A stretch of DNA of 16,520 nt from Christensenella sp. UBA1259. GTDB lineage: Bacteria; Bacillota; Clostridia; Christensenellales; Borkfalkiaceae. Where the stretch lies: NCBI GenBank assembly GCA_002308755.1, contig DBVR01000020.1, positions 1 through 16,520 of the forward strand. Reading direction: 5' to 3'. The notes under the pieces were generated by a model, which was not told the origin of the DNA, searched no databases, and was given only the letters and a program-made list of their open reading frames with translations. How positions within the stretch are numbered: the first letter of the stretch is position 1; each line of letters starts with the position of its first letter. Shown piece by piece: positions 1 through 6,266 of the stretch. The position numbers and the translations under genes are program-made.

Positions 1-35
1 AACAGTCTGCGCCGCGAGTTTTTATTTTCGGTTTT

Positions 36-1316
36 TTACTCTTCTATCCTGATAAAGCCCTTTACGCCGTAAACTTCGGAAAGTTTGTTGAGTTTTTCCA
101 AAGTCTTCTGCATATTACTCTCCAACGCAGGGTGCGTTATCACCACTATTTCCGCGCTGTTTTCGCCGACCGCCGTCTGTTTGACTTCTTTAAGGCTTAT
201 GTTGCCCTTTGAAAACTGCCCCGCGATCTTCGAAAGCACGCCGGCGGCGTCTTTCACTGCCATCCTTAAATAGTACATGGACGTGAAATCGGTAACGAAT
301 TTGGTTTCCTTATTGCCCTTTTCATTGTTCTTAAACGGTGCGTAATAGCACTCGTTGTGCTTTGCCGCGAATATCACGTCGGAAACGACCGCGCTCCCCG
401 TCGGCAACGCGCCTGCGCCCCTGCCGTACAGCATTATTTCGCCCACGGAATCGCCGACAAGGTGTACGGCGTTAAAAGAGTCGCTTACACTCGCAAGCGG
501 GTCGCCGTTTCTTATAAAGGTCGGGTGAACCCTTACGTCTATGCCGTTTTCGGTCTTTTTGCCGATACCCAGAAGTTTCAGAGTATACCCCATAGACTTA
601 CCGTAGGCTATGTCTTCCTTTGCGACGCCCGTTATCCCTTCCCTGTACACGTTTTCAACGCACACCTTACTGTTGAAAGCAAGACTCGACAGTATGGATA
701 TTTTGTAGGTAGCGTCGAACCCTTCCACGTCCGCCGTGGGATTGAATTCGGCATAGCCGAGTTTCTGCGCTTCCTTTAACGCGTCTTCGTAAGAAGCGTT
801 TTCGCTCGCCATCTTGGTAAGTATATAGTTGGTAGTGCCGTTGATTATACCCTTTATGGAACGTATCTCGTTCGCCTGCATACCGTCCTGCAACACCCGT
901 ATTATCGGCACTCCGCCGACGCAACTCGCTTCGAAGAAAAGTCCCGCGTTCATCTTTTTCGCTTCTTCTTCGAGTTCAGTCCAGTATTTTGCGAACAGTT
1001 CCTTGTTGGAAGTAACCACCGTCTTGCCGCTCATCAGCGCTTTTAACACGAAAGTCCTTGCGGGTTCCGTACCGCCGATAACTTCCACCACAATATCTAC
1101 GTTGGGGTTGGATATCACTTCTTCGATAGAATCTGCCATTACGGCGCTTTTTACACCTAACGACTGCGCCCTCGCTTTATTCTTTTCAAGAACGCTCTCC
1201 ACCGTAATATCCAGACCTTGCGTCTTTTTGAAGTACTCTTTCTTTTCGGTAAGTATCTCGTAAACCCCGCCGCCTACCACGCCGAGCCCAAGTATAGCCA
1301 CTCCGACTTTTTTCAT
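36..1316 (-). CDS. hom: Homoserine dehydrogenase with C-terminal ACT domain
   Basis: Catalyses NAD(P)H-dependent reduction of aspartate semialdehyde to homoserine, the branch point to threonine and methionine; cytoplasmic. The 426-aa protein has an N-terminal Rossmann fold with glycine motif GLGVVG (residues 10-15), a TSNKE segment with Lys105, and the family signature at about 183-205 (AQKLGYAEFNPTADVEGFD then Lys205), with Asp201 and Lys205 in the catalytic D-x3-K positions. Residues about 348-420 look like an ACT domain, which in this family senses threonine for feedback inhibition (known of the family, not shown here). The ATG at 1316 has AAGGAG seven bases upstream. It starts 14 nt after the coaX stop and is the last gene of the panT-coaX-hom run that is visible; only 35 bases follow its stop in the window and they hold no terminator. 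Full length for the family. Confidence 0.97.
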   Translation of the reverse strand: MKKVGVAILGLGVVGGGVYEILTEKKEYFKKTQGLDITVESVLEKNKARAQSLGVKSAVMADSIEEVISNPNVDIVVEVIGGTEPARTFVLKALMSGKTVVTSNKELFAKYWTELEEEAKKMNAGLFFEASCVGGVPIIRVLQDGMQANEIRSIKGIINGTTNYILTKMASENASYEDALKEAQKLGYAEFNPTADVEGFDATYKISILSSLAFNSKVCVENVYREGITGVAKEDIAYGKSMGYTLKLLGIGKKTENGIDVRVHPTFIRNGDPLASVSDSFNAVHLVGDSVGEIMLYGRGAGALPTGSAVVSDVIFAAKHNECYYAPFKNNEKGNKETKFVTDFTSMYYLRMAVKDAAGVLSKIAGQFSKGNISLKEVKQTAVGENSAEIVVITHPALESNMQKTLEKLNKLSEVYGVKGFIRIEE

Positions 1317-1330
1317 TACGTTCTCCTTGA

Positions 1331-2101
1331 TTATGCCTTATTCAGATCGTAAATTATTTTCAATCCGTCAAGCGTAAGCCGTCTGTCCACGACGTCTATC
1401 GCCTTTAACTCTTTCGATATTATCTCGCCGAGTCCGCCCGTCGCAACGACTTTCACGCCGTCTTCGCCGAGTTCTCTCTTTATCTTGTTGAGAATGTTTT
1501 CCACAAGCCCCGCAAAACCGAAAATTATACCCGCCTGCATATTCGTTTCGGTGTTTTTGGCGATTATCTTCTTCGGGGAAACGAGTTCTATCATGGGAAG
1601 CTGCGCCGTGTTGTTTATAAGCCCTTCCAAAGAAGTCTTGATTCCCGGGGCGATAACGCCGCCTATGAACGTGCCGCTGCCGTTTATCACGTTGAAAGTC
1701 GTCGCCGTGCCGAAGTCTACCACTATCACCGGTGCGCCGTACTTTTTGTAGGCGGAAACGCTGTTTACAATCCTGTCCGCCCCCACTTCCTTGGCGTTTT
1801 CCACGTTGACGTTAAGTCCCGTTTTTATCCCCGGCCCAACCATTATGGGCGTTATGCCGAAAAAGTATTCGCACATATGGCACATGGTATAATTTAAGGT
1901 GGGTATGACCGAAGAAATTATTATCCCGTCTATATCGGCGACCTTTATTCCCTTATTCGTTATAAGGTTGATAAGCACCGAGCCGTATTCGTCCGCCGTT
2001 CTCGACGTTTTTGACGTTACCCTGAAAGACGCGATAAGTTCGTCGCCCGAAAATACGCCGTATTTTATATTCGTGTTTCCTATGTCTATGGTAAGTAACA
2101 T
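1331..2101 (-). CDS. coaX: Type III pantothenate kinase
   Basis: Phosphorylates pantothenate with ATP, the first committed step of coenzyme A synthesis; cytoplasmic. The 256-aa length is normal for CoaX. Visible motifs are the N-terminal phosphate-binding DIGNT (residues 6-10), GPGIKTG (89-95), GADR with the presumed catalytic Asp109 (107-110), DFGTAT (129-134), GGVIAPG (147-153) and a C-terminal TGG (221-223), all expected of the ASKHA-fold type III enzyme, which is feedback-insensitive and needs a monovalent cation in characterised members. The start codon lies 2 nt beyond the stop of the upstream ECF S-component gene and has only a weak ribosome binding site (AUAGGU), so translational coupling is likely. 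Downstream, hom follows after 14 nt. Confidence 0.97.
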   Translation of the reverse strand: MLLTIDIGNTNIKYGVFSGDELIASFRVTSKTSRTADEYGSVLINLITNKGIKVADIDGIIISSVIPTLNYTMCHMCEYFFGITPIMVGPGIKTGLNVNVENAKEVGADRIVNSVSAYKKYGAPVIVVDFGTATTFNVINGSGTFIGGVIAPGIKTSLEGLINNTAQLPMIELVSPKKIIAKNTETNMQAGIIFGFAGLVENILNKIKRELGEDGVKVVATGGLGEIISKELKAIDVVDRRLTLDGLKIIYDLNKA

Positions 2102-2103
2102 GT

Positions 2104-2712
2104 TTAACCTATACCTTTATCCGCGACTTTTATTACCCTGTAAACTGCGGGCGCAAGCAGAAGATTAAGCCCGAATTCTATAAAAAAGTTCCAGGTAACG
2201 ACGATTACGAGAATTATATACAGGATTCCGTATCCCGAAACGTCCAACCCCGCGCTCGTAAGGTACGATACCAAAGATTCTTTTATAAGCACCATACCGA
2301 AAACGAATATCGCCGTATTTACGACGGGTACTACCGCCGCCGAAACAAACGTCGCCAAATACTTATTTCCGTTTTGCAACGCTCTGTACACGAGTGCGCC
2401 GACAGCCCCCGCCACGGTGGTCTTTAACACGCAGGTAAGCGTCAGCAATACGGGACTTTCCGAAAAAAGATAACCGGTAAACGGCTCGAATCCCGTTATC
2501 CCCTGAATAAGAAACACCGCGCCTATTATAAACCCCAAGGCGGTGGCGTAAACGATACCGAGAAGCATACCGCAAAGCACCAACGGGATAAGCGTGAAGT
2601 TAAGGTTTACGGGACCTATTCTCATGTATCCGCCGACAAACTGCAATACGACGGTAAGCGCCGTGAACACGGCAAAGTAAGTGATCTTCTTCGCCTGCGA
2701 AGTCTGAGTCAT
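2104..2712 (-). CDS. panT: ECF transporter S component, probably for pantothenate
   Basis: Membrane substrate-binding (S) subunit of an energy-coupling-factor vitamin importer; it would work with a shared EcfA/EcfA'/EcfT module not present here. The protein of 202 aa is almost entirely hydrophobic with about six membrane segments (roughly 10-28, 40-68, 88-108, 120-142, 160-178, 180-195) and a short basic N terminus (SQAKKI) before segment 1, as in S components. An in-frame ATG 18 nt upstream lies inside the GGAGG ribosome binding site, so the start at 2712 was chosen (GGAGG, 11-nt spacing). Substrate assignment to pantothenate rests on its tight coupling to coaX (2-nt gap) and general likeness to PanT; folate, riboflavin or another vitamin cannot be excluded from sequence alone. 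A promoter lies at 2832-2860. Confidence 0.85.
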   Translation of the reverse strand: MTQTSQAKKITYFAVFTALTVVLQFVGGYMRIGPVNLNFTLIPLVLCGMLLGIVYATALGFIIGAVFLIQGITGFEPFTGYLFSESPVLLTLTCVLKTTVAGAVGALVYRALQNGNKYLATFVSAAVVPVVNTAIFVFGMVLIKESLVSYLTSAGLDVSGYGILYIILVIVVTWNFFIEFGLNLLLAPAVYRVIKVADKGIG

Positions 2713-2767
2713 ATCAAATTGTACCTCCAATCAAATTTTCTTTAAGAAATATCTGTTGAAATAAAAA

Positions 2768-2824
2768 GTTTCGCGAAACATAACAAAGTCGGATCGAATA
2801 AAGTTTCATATCCGCTCGTATTCG
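2768..2824 (-). promoter_or_regulatory. Leader of panT with two competing stems and a 12-bp palindrome
   Basis: In the transcript sense, the first bases after the predicted start site contain CGAATA (2819-2824) complementary to TATTCG (2795-2800), and CGGAT (2810-2814) complementary to ATCCG (2790-2794). The arms interleave, so the two hairpins exclude one another. Further down is the perfect palindrome GTTTCGCGAAAC (2768-2779), which could be a DNA operator. I recognise no known riboswitch class here. Function is inferred from position only. Confidence 0.3.
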
Positions 2825-2831
2825 CCCTATC

Positions 2832-2860
2832 ATTGTAGCACAAAAATTTTCTCCACGCAA
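2832..2860 (-). promoter_or_regulatory. Sigma-A-type promoter of the panT-coaX-hom operon
   Basis: Read on the minus strand: -35 TTGCGT (2855-2860), 17-bp spacer, -10 TACAAT (2832-2837). Transcription should begin near 2825, giving a leader of about 113 nt before the panT start at 2712. Confidence 0.65.
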
Positions 2861-2919
2861 ACGAATAAAGGAGAATTGTAACATTTTTATCGTTTGCCGC
2901 TTATATTGATAATAGAACG

Positions 2920-2954
2920 CTCCGCCGATTTCCCTAAAATTTACATAGGCGGAG
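2920..2954 (+). repeat. Inverted repeat upstream of the Cys-rich mini-protein gene
   Basis: Perfect 7-bp arms CTCCGCC (2920-2926) and GGCGGAG (2948-2954) separated by 21 bp. It ends 14 bases before the GGAGG ribosome binding site of the 2982 gene. It could be an operator or a leader hairpin. No convincing sigma-A promoter was found upstream of it: a GATAAT at 2908-2913 has no good -35 partner. Confidence 0.4.
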
Positions 2955-2981
2955 AAAGAGTTTACTTTGGAGGTAAAATTT

Positions 2982-3185
2982 ATGAACGGATGTTTCGACT
3001 TTTTGGGGAATAACTGCTGTTTGTGGATACTCATAATCCTGCTTATTATTCTCCTCGCCAAAAACGGATGCCTTAACGGTATCTGCAACAGTTGCTACAC
3101 TCTGCCTATCGCCCTGCTTCTTCTCTGCTTCTGCTCCAAAAACGGCGGCGGTAACCTGTTCGGCAAATTCGGCGGGTGCAAATAA
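2982..3185 (+). CDS. Small cysteine-rich hydrophobic protein
   Basis: Not recognised as a named family; unknown function. The start at 2982 is set by GGAGG (2969-2973, 8-nt spacing); an ATG-like start 15 nt earlier overlaps that site and is rejected. The 67-aa product has nine Cys (4, 12, 13, 30, 35, 38, 49, 51, 66) and two hydrophobic stretches (about 14-26 and 40-51). It looks like two copies of one unit: NGC, a short loop, further Cys, a hydrophobic run, then Lys; the first unit starts at Asn2 and the second at Asn28. The tail is Gly/Asn-rich and ends GGCK. Small Cys- and Gly-rich proteins of this look are common, poorly described products in gut Clostridia (recollection, not tested). It is monocistronic, divergent from panT, with its own leader repeat and terminator, which argues that it is a real gene. 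Confidence 0.75.
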   Translation: MNGCFDFLGNNCCLWILIILLIILLAKNGCLNGICNSCYTLPIALLLLCFCSKNGGGNLFGKFGGCK

Positions 3186-3200
3186 ACCTTAAACCACAAA

Positions 3201-3246
3201 GACCGAAGAAAAAACGCACAAAGTCGTTCTTTCTTCGGCCTTTTGC
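3201..3246. terminator. Shared terminator between convergent genes
   Basis: Two 16-nt arms (3201-3216 and 3225-3240) around an 8-nt loop, followed on the plus strand by TTTTGCTTTTTT. On the plus strand the stem has two A-C mismatches; read on the minus strand both become G-U pairs, so the hairpin is complete in that direction. It serves the 2982 gene and probably also the ABC exporter genes coming from the right. Confidence 0.8.
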
Positions 3247-3263
3247 TTTTTTAAAGAATTTTT

Positions 3264-4049
3264 TCAGCCGTCTTTTTTCTTATTGACGTAATACCCTAAA
3301 AGAACGAAAGCCGCCGTATATACCGCCGAAAGCACCAGACACACCGTTACGTCGGAAACCGTCAGAGTCCCGTTCGCCAATGTGTCGGCGACGGCTATGG
3401 TTTCGCCCGTAGCCATACCGGAAAGTTTGGTAAGTATCCCCGATATCCAGTATTCGGAAAGCGAAAAATCGACTTTCGCTATCTGTGATACCAGTATAAG
3501 CACGAGATTTACGACCATGGGCCCCACTATGGAAAGGGCGATACCCACGCCCGTCTTACGGAAAATGAAGGATACCGCAAACGTGAACGCGGTAAACGAG
3601 AAAGCCGTAATAAGTTGCGCCGCCATATCGTACGCCATTAAGTCGGTAACGCCTATTTCACCGAAAAGCGCAAGTCCCAGAAGAAAACTTACCGCGTAAT
3701 TTATAATAAACATCACGAGCGTGCCGACGCCTGCCGCAATAAACTTCGCAAAATACACCTGCGTTTTGGAAAACCCTCTCGCGTACACGTTCTTTATCGT
3801 CTGCTGCGAAAAATCCCCGCACACCAAAAGCGCGACGAATATCCCGCAAAGCATGGTAAAGGTGTCGTCCACTCTCGAAAGCACCGCCGTGGCGGGCGAA
3901 ACGTCATAACCTTCGAGTATCGCCGCGTCAAGGATTATTTTCGTCGCGACCATGCTTAAAACCGCGCTCACCGCTATTATCACCGCGCACACGTAAAAAC
4001 TTTTCTGCCGCAAGAGTTTATAAAACTCGAATTTCGTCAACACGTTCAT
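3264..4049 (-). CDS. ABC-2 type transporter permease
   Basis: Membrane subunit of an ABC exporter paired with the ATPase immediately upstream. The 261-aa protein has about six membrane segments (roughly 18-38, 64-80, 108-130, 147-165, 172-190, 235-255). The motif GDFSQQTIKNVYARGFSK after segment 2 is typical of ABC-2 permeases of the bacitracin/lantibiotic-resistance kind, in which this cytosolic loop contacts the ATPase. It ends with a basic KKKDG tail. Its ATG overlaps the ATPase stop by 4 bp (ATGA), so the two are translationally coupled. The substrate is unknown; self-protection from a peptide antibiotic is only one possibility, and there are no bacteriocin or two-component genes beside it to support that. 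Confidence 0.88.
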   Translation of the reverse strand: MNVLTKFEFYKLLRQKSFYVCAVIIAVSAVLSMVATKIILDAAILEGYDVSPATAVLSRVDDTFTMLCGIFVALLVCGDFSQQTIKNVYARGFSKTQVYFAKFIAAGVGTLVMFIINYAVSFLLGLALFGEIGVTDLMAYDMAAQLITAFSFTAFTFAVSFIFRKTGVGIALSIVGPMVVNLVLILVSQIAKVDFSLSEYWISGILTKLSGMATGETIAVADTLANGTLTVSDVTVCLVLSAVYTAAFVLLGYYVNKKKDG

Positions 4050-4939
4050 TTTTCCATCTTCTCCAAGAAAAAGTCTTCGATATCGTAGGAAAATTTACTT
4101 ATTTCGTAAACCCCTATGCCGCGACTGACGAGTTCCGCGTTTATCCTATCCGCCGCATCCAGCGGATCGTACACTATAAGTTTGTCTCCTTCGGTTTCGC
4201 ATATTCCCGAAGGGAATTTTTCTTTGAACGCGTCCGCCGCCTTATCCGTCGCCGAAGTACGGAATACTATTCCCCTTTTACAGCGATTTTCGAGTTCTTC
4301 CTGCCTTATTTCTTCCACGATACGCCCTTTGTTTATTATGCCGTACACACTCACTACTTTTGATAATTCGTCGAGTATATGGCTGGAAATTATAAGGGTT
4401 ACGCCCTTTTTGTTGAGCGTAACGAAAAGGTCGCGCATTTCTTTTATCCCTGCGGGATCGAGTCCGTTTATCGGTTCGTCCAAAAGCAGCATTTCGGGGC
4501 GGTTCAAAAGCGCGATCGCTATCCCCAGTCTTTGCCGCATGCCCAAAGAAAATTCGCCCGCTTTTTTGTTTCCCGTATCGGACAAACCCACGAGATTTAA
4601 AATTTCCGGTATCTCCGCCTTGTCCGCGCCGTATAACATGGCGAATCTCTTCATGTTCTCGTACGCCGTGCAACTTCTGTAAAGCCCCGGTTCTTCTATC
4701 AGAGAACCTATTTTCGCCCGCGCTTTGTTAAGGTCTTTATCGCCGAAAAGCATCACTTCCCCGCGGTCTTTTTCGCAAAGTCCCAGAATAAGGCGCATAA
4801 AAGTGGTCTTACCCGCGCCGTTTTTGCCGATAAGCCCGTATATCTCGCCGCGCTTTATCGCAACGCTTACCCCGTCGACGGCGGGTCTCCCGTTGTAACT
4901 CTTTGTCAAATCACGCGTTTCCAGCACGTATCCGTTCAT
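4046..4939 (-). CDS. ABC transporter ATP-binding protein (BcrA/DrrA-like)
   Basis: Cytoplasmic ATPase that drives the adjacent ABC-2 permease. In the 297-aa protein: Walker A GKNGAGKTT (38-46), signature SLGMRQ (131-136) in the form usual for ABC-2 partners rather than LSGGQ, Walker B MLLLDEP (150-156), D-loop GLD (159-161) and switch His187 in SSH. About 85 further residues form the C-terminal extension common in this subfamily. A start 54 nt upstream is possible but lies within the promoter; the ATG at 4939 is preceded by AAAGGAAA and fits the usual N terminus (MNGYVLETRDLTKSY). First gene of a two-gene operon. Confidence 0.93.
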   Translation of the reverse strand: MNGYVLETRDLTKSYNGRPAVDGVSVAIKRGEIYGLIGKNGAGKTTFMRLILGLCEKDRGEVMLFGDKDLNKARAKIGSLIEEPGLYRSCTAYENMKRFAMLYGADKAEIPEILNLVGLSDTGNKKAGEFSLGMRQRLGIAIALLNRPEMLLLDEPINGLDPAGIKEMRDLFVTLNKKGVTLIISSHILDELSKVVSVYGIINKGRIVEEIRQEELENRCKRGIVFRTSATDKAADAFKEKFPSGICETEGDKLIVYDPLDAADRINAELVSRGIGVYEISKFSYDIEDFFLEKMEK

Positions 4940-4964
4940 AACGTTTCCTTTCGGTTTTTGATAC

Positions 4965-4993
4965 ATTATAACACGAAATAACTTTTTTATCAA
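4965..4993 (-). promoter_or_regulatory. Promoter of the ABC exporter operon
   Basis: On the minus strand: -35 TTGATA (4988-4993), 17-bp spacer, -10 TATAAT (4965-4970). Predicted start of transcription is about 20 bases before the ATG at 4939, leaving room only for the ribosome binding site. Confidence 0.8.
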
Positions 4994-5028
4994 CCGTATT
5001 TAACGCTATATTGTCAAAGTAAAAGAGT

Positions 5029-5886
5029 TTACGGACTCTCGCCCGAATTCGGCATGGCGGTCCCTTCTATCACGACGTTTTTCACGCTTGCGTACCTGTC
5101 TTTTCTTATCCTTTTTTCGGAAACCTTTCTGCCGTTCACCGTCTTTATAAGATACCCTTCCGTTACGTATCCTTTTTTGCCGTAAGAAAGCACCCTTCGC
5201 TCCCCGACAAACAAGTCTTTATATAAGCCTTCGTCGTCTTTTATAAGAAGTGTTTCGGGGGGCAGTTCTTCTATCGTTACGCTTTTTCTTATATACTTTT
5301 CTTTCATCGGTTCGCCGTATATCTTTATCCTTAATCTGTCGCCGTCCGCCGTCGCCCTTATTATTATAGGGTTACGGGTGCCGTTTACGCAACGCAGATC
5401 CGCACTGCCCGAATTGACCATTGCGTCAAAAGAAAGGGCTATATACGACACGGCAAGGCTGTGCGGGTGGTACTCCGTAACGCGCAACCCCGCGACCAAA
5501 AACGCGTTGTAAAGCGTGGTGGACACCTGACACACTCCGCCGCCTACACCTTCGGCAAATTCCCCGTTCACGATTATTTTCGCGGACTTATAGCCGCGTT
5601 TTTCGGTCCTTTGTCCCACGGTACGGTTAAAAGAAAATTCCCCGCCAACGTCTATCATAACGTTATCTATAGACTTTGCCGCAAGCCAGATATTGTTCTT
5701 TCTTTCGTCCGAAGACGAAGAATACGTCGTATAAAATTCCGCCCTTAAAACGAGTTCCTGCGGTTTAAGGTCGTAAAACGGCATAAAAGATTCCGCATCC
5801 GCGGAAAAACGGGAAACGGCAACGTTTCCCGAAAACAAAACTGCGCATAAAAGAATAAGGAACGGAAGTTTTCTTTTGAAAGTCAT
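5029..5886 (-). CDS. VanW family exported protein
   Basis: The 285-aa protein begins with a basic-hydrophobic signal or anchor (KRK then residues about 7-22) and then carries a VanW domain (about 50-190) with the hallmark EGVGGGVCQVSTTLYN (112-127) and FSFNRTVG (84-91). Residues about 200-275 resemble the beta-rich G5-type tail often attached to VanW domains (inference). VanW is named from vancomycin-resistance clusters but is widespread in Clostridia; its biochemical role is unknown, and there are no van genes here. The start is uncertain: the ATG at 5886 has no visible Shine-Dalgarno, and the only upstream alternatives are TTG codons that would add a Cys-rich stretch before the signal. Divergent from tRNA-Val; only a weak promoter-like pair (TTGTCG at 5923-5928, TATACG at 5901-5906) is seen. 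Confidence 0.88.
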   Translation of the reverse strand: MTFKRKLPFLILLCAVLFSGNVAVSRFSADAESFMPFYDLKPQELVLRAEFYTTYSSSSDERKNNIWLAAKSIDNVMIDVGGEFSFNRTVGQRTEKRGYKSAKIIVNGEFAEGVGGGVCQVSTTLYNAFLVAGLRVTEYHPHSLAVSYIALSFDAMVNSGSADLRCVNGTRNPIIIRATADGDRLRIKIYGEPMKEKYIRKSVTIEELPPETLLIKDDEGLYKDLFVGERRVLSYGKKGYVTEGYLIKTVNGRKVSEKRIRKDRYASVKNVVIEGTAMPNSGESP

Positions 5887-5944
5887 TAAGAAAAAGTATG
5901 CGTATAAAATAAAATTTAATACCGACAAACACCCGTGAAAACAG

Positions 5945-5973
5945 TTGCAAAACAAAAAGCAATATGATAGAAT
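5945..5973 (+). promoter_or_regulatory. Promoter of tRNA-Val
   Basis: -35 TTGCAA (5945-5950), 17-bp spacer, -10 TAGAAT (5968-5973). The expected transcription start falls about six bases before the tRNA 5' end. Confidence 0.75.
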
Positions 5974-5985
5974 ATATTTGTTTTC

Positions 5986-6062
5986 GGAGACGTAGCTCAG
6001 TCGGTTAGAGCGCTCGCTTCACATGCGAGAGGTCTAGGGTTCGAGTCCCTACGCCTCCACCA
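5986..6062 (+). tRNA. tRNA-Val (anticodon CAC)
   Basis: A full 77-nt cloverleaf: acceptor GGAGACG/CGCCTCC, D stem GCTC/GAGC, anticodon stem CTCGC/GCGAG with loop TTCACAT (anticodon CAC, reading GUG), variable loop AGGTC, T arm TAGGG-TTCGAGT-CCCTA, discriminator A and encoded CCA. One oddity: the fifth acceptor pair (5-68) is A-C instead of a Watson-Crick pair. It is flanked by its own promoter and a terminator, so it is a single-tRNA transcription unit. Confidence 0.95.
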
Positions 6063-6083
6063 GAAGGTTCCGAGTCGAACCGT

Positions 6084-6112
6084 AAAAGGTTCTTTCAAGA
6101 ACCTTTTTTATT
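6084..6112 (+). terminator. Terminator of tRNA-Val
   Basis: Hairpin AAAAGGTTCTT / AAGAACCTTTT with a very small loop, followed by a T-rich tail, about 20 bases after the tRNA CCA end. A smaller GGTTC/GAACC hairpin (6066-6081) lies between. Confidence 0.8.
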
Positions 6113-6157
6113 TGTAAATTTCTAACTGTTTTAAATGTTTATAAAATAAACTCCACA

Positions 6158-6191
6158 TTAAAAAAGATGCTGTTCACAGCATCTTTTTTAA
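6158..6191. terminator. Bidirectional terminator downstream of the DegV gene
   Basis: Perfect 15-bp stem (6158-6172 with 6177-6191), loop TTCA, with A and T runs at the stem ends, so it can act on both strands. It lies 75 bases after the DegV stop on the minus strand and backs up the tRNA terminator on the plus strand. Confidence 0.8.
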
Positions 6192-6266
6192 TATTTTTCA
6201 GTATCGGCGTTCACCGTTAATACGTTTGTTTTTTGCCAAACATCCCCCATTAGGATAAGTTTGTTT

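Noticed and set aside
2790..2824. H-type pseudoknot from the interleaved arms in the panT leader
   Set aside because: With no bases between the two 3' strands and only four in the first loop, both stems cannot form together in a normal pseudoknot; competing hairpins are the simpler reading.
2714..3088. A 124-codon open frame on the minus strand across the panT/mini-protein gap
   Set aside because: It covers the panT promoter and leader and runs antisense to the Cys-rich gene, has no ribosome binding site at its start, and its composition is that of non-coding sequence.
4116..4682. A 188-codon open frame antisense to the ABC ATPase
   Set aside because: It is a mirror of the codon bias of a well-supported ATPase gene and has no recognisable domain.
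5010..5040. Small hairpin at the VanW stop (AGAGT/ACTCT) as a terminator
   Set aside because: Only about five pairs, overlapping the stop codon, with a short T run; too weak to call.
6066..6081. GGTTCCGAGTCGAACC just after tRNA-Val, resembling part of its T arm, as a possible attachment-site remnant
   Set aside because: The match to the tRNA 3' end is short and imperfect, and there is no integrase or mobile DNA nearby.
6210..6262. Partial inverted repeats after the DegV stop (AAAC...GTTT, ATCC...GGAT)
   Set aside because: The arms are short and bulged; the perfect 15-bp hairpin at 6158-6191 explains termination.
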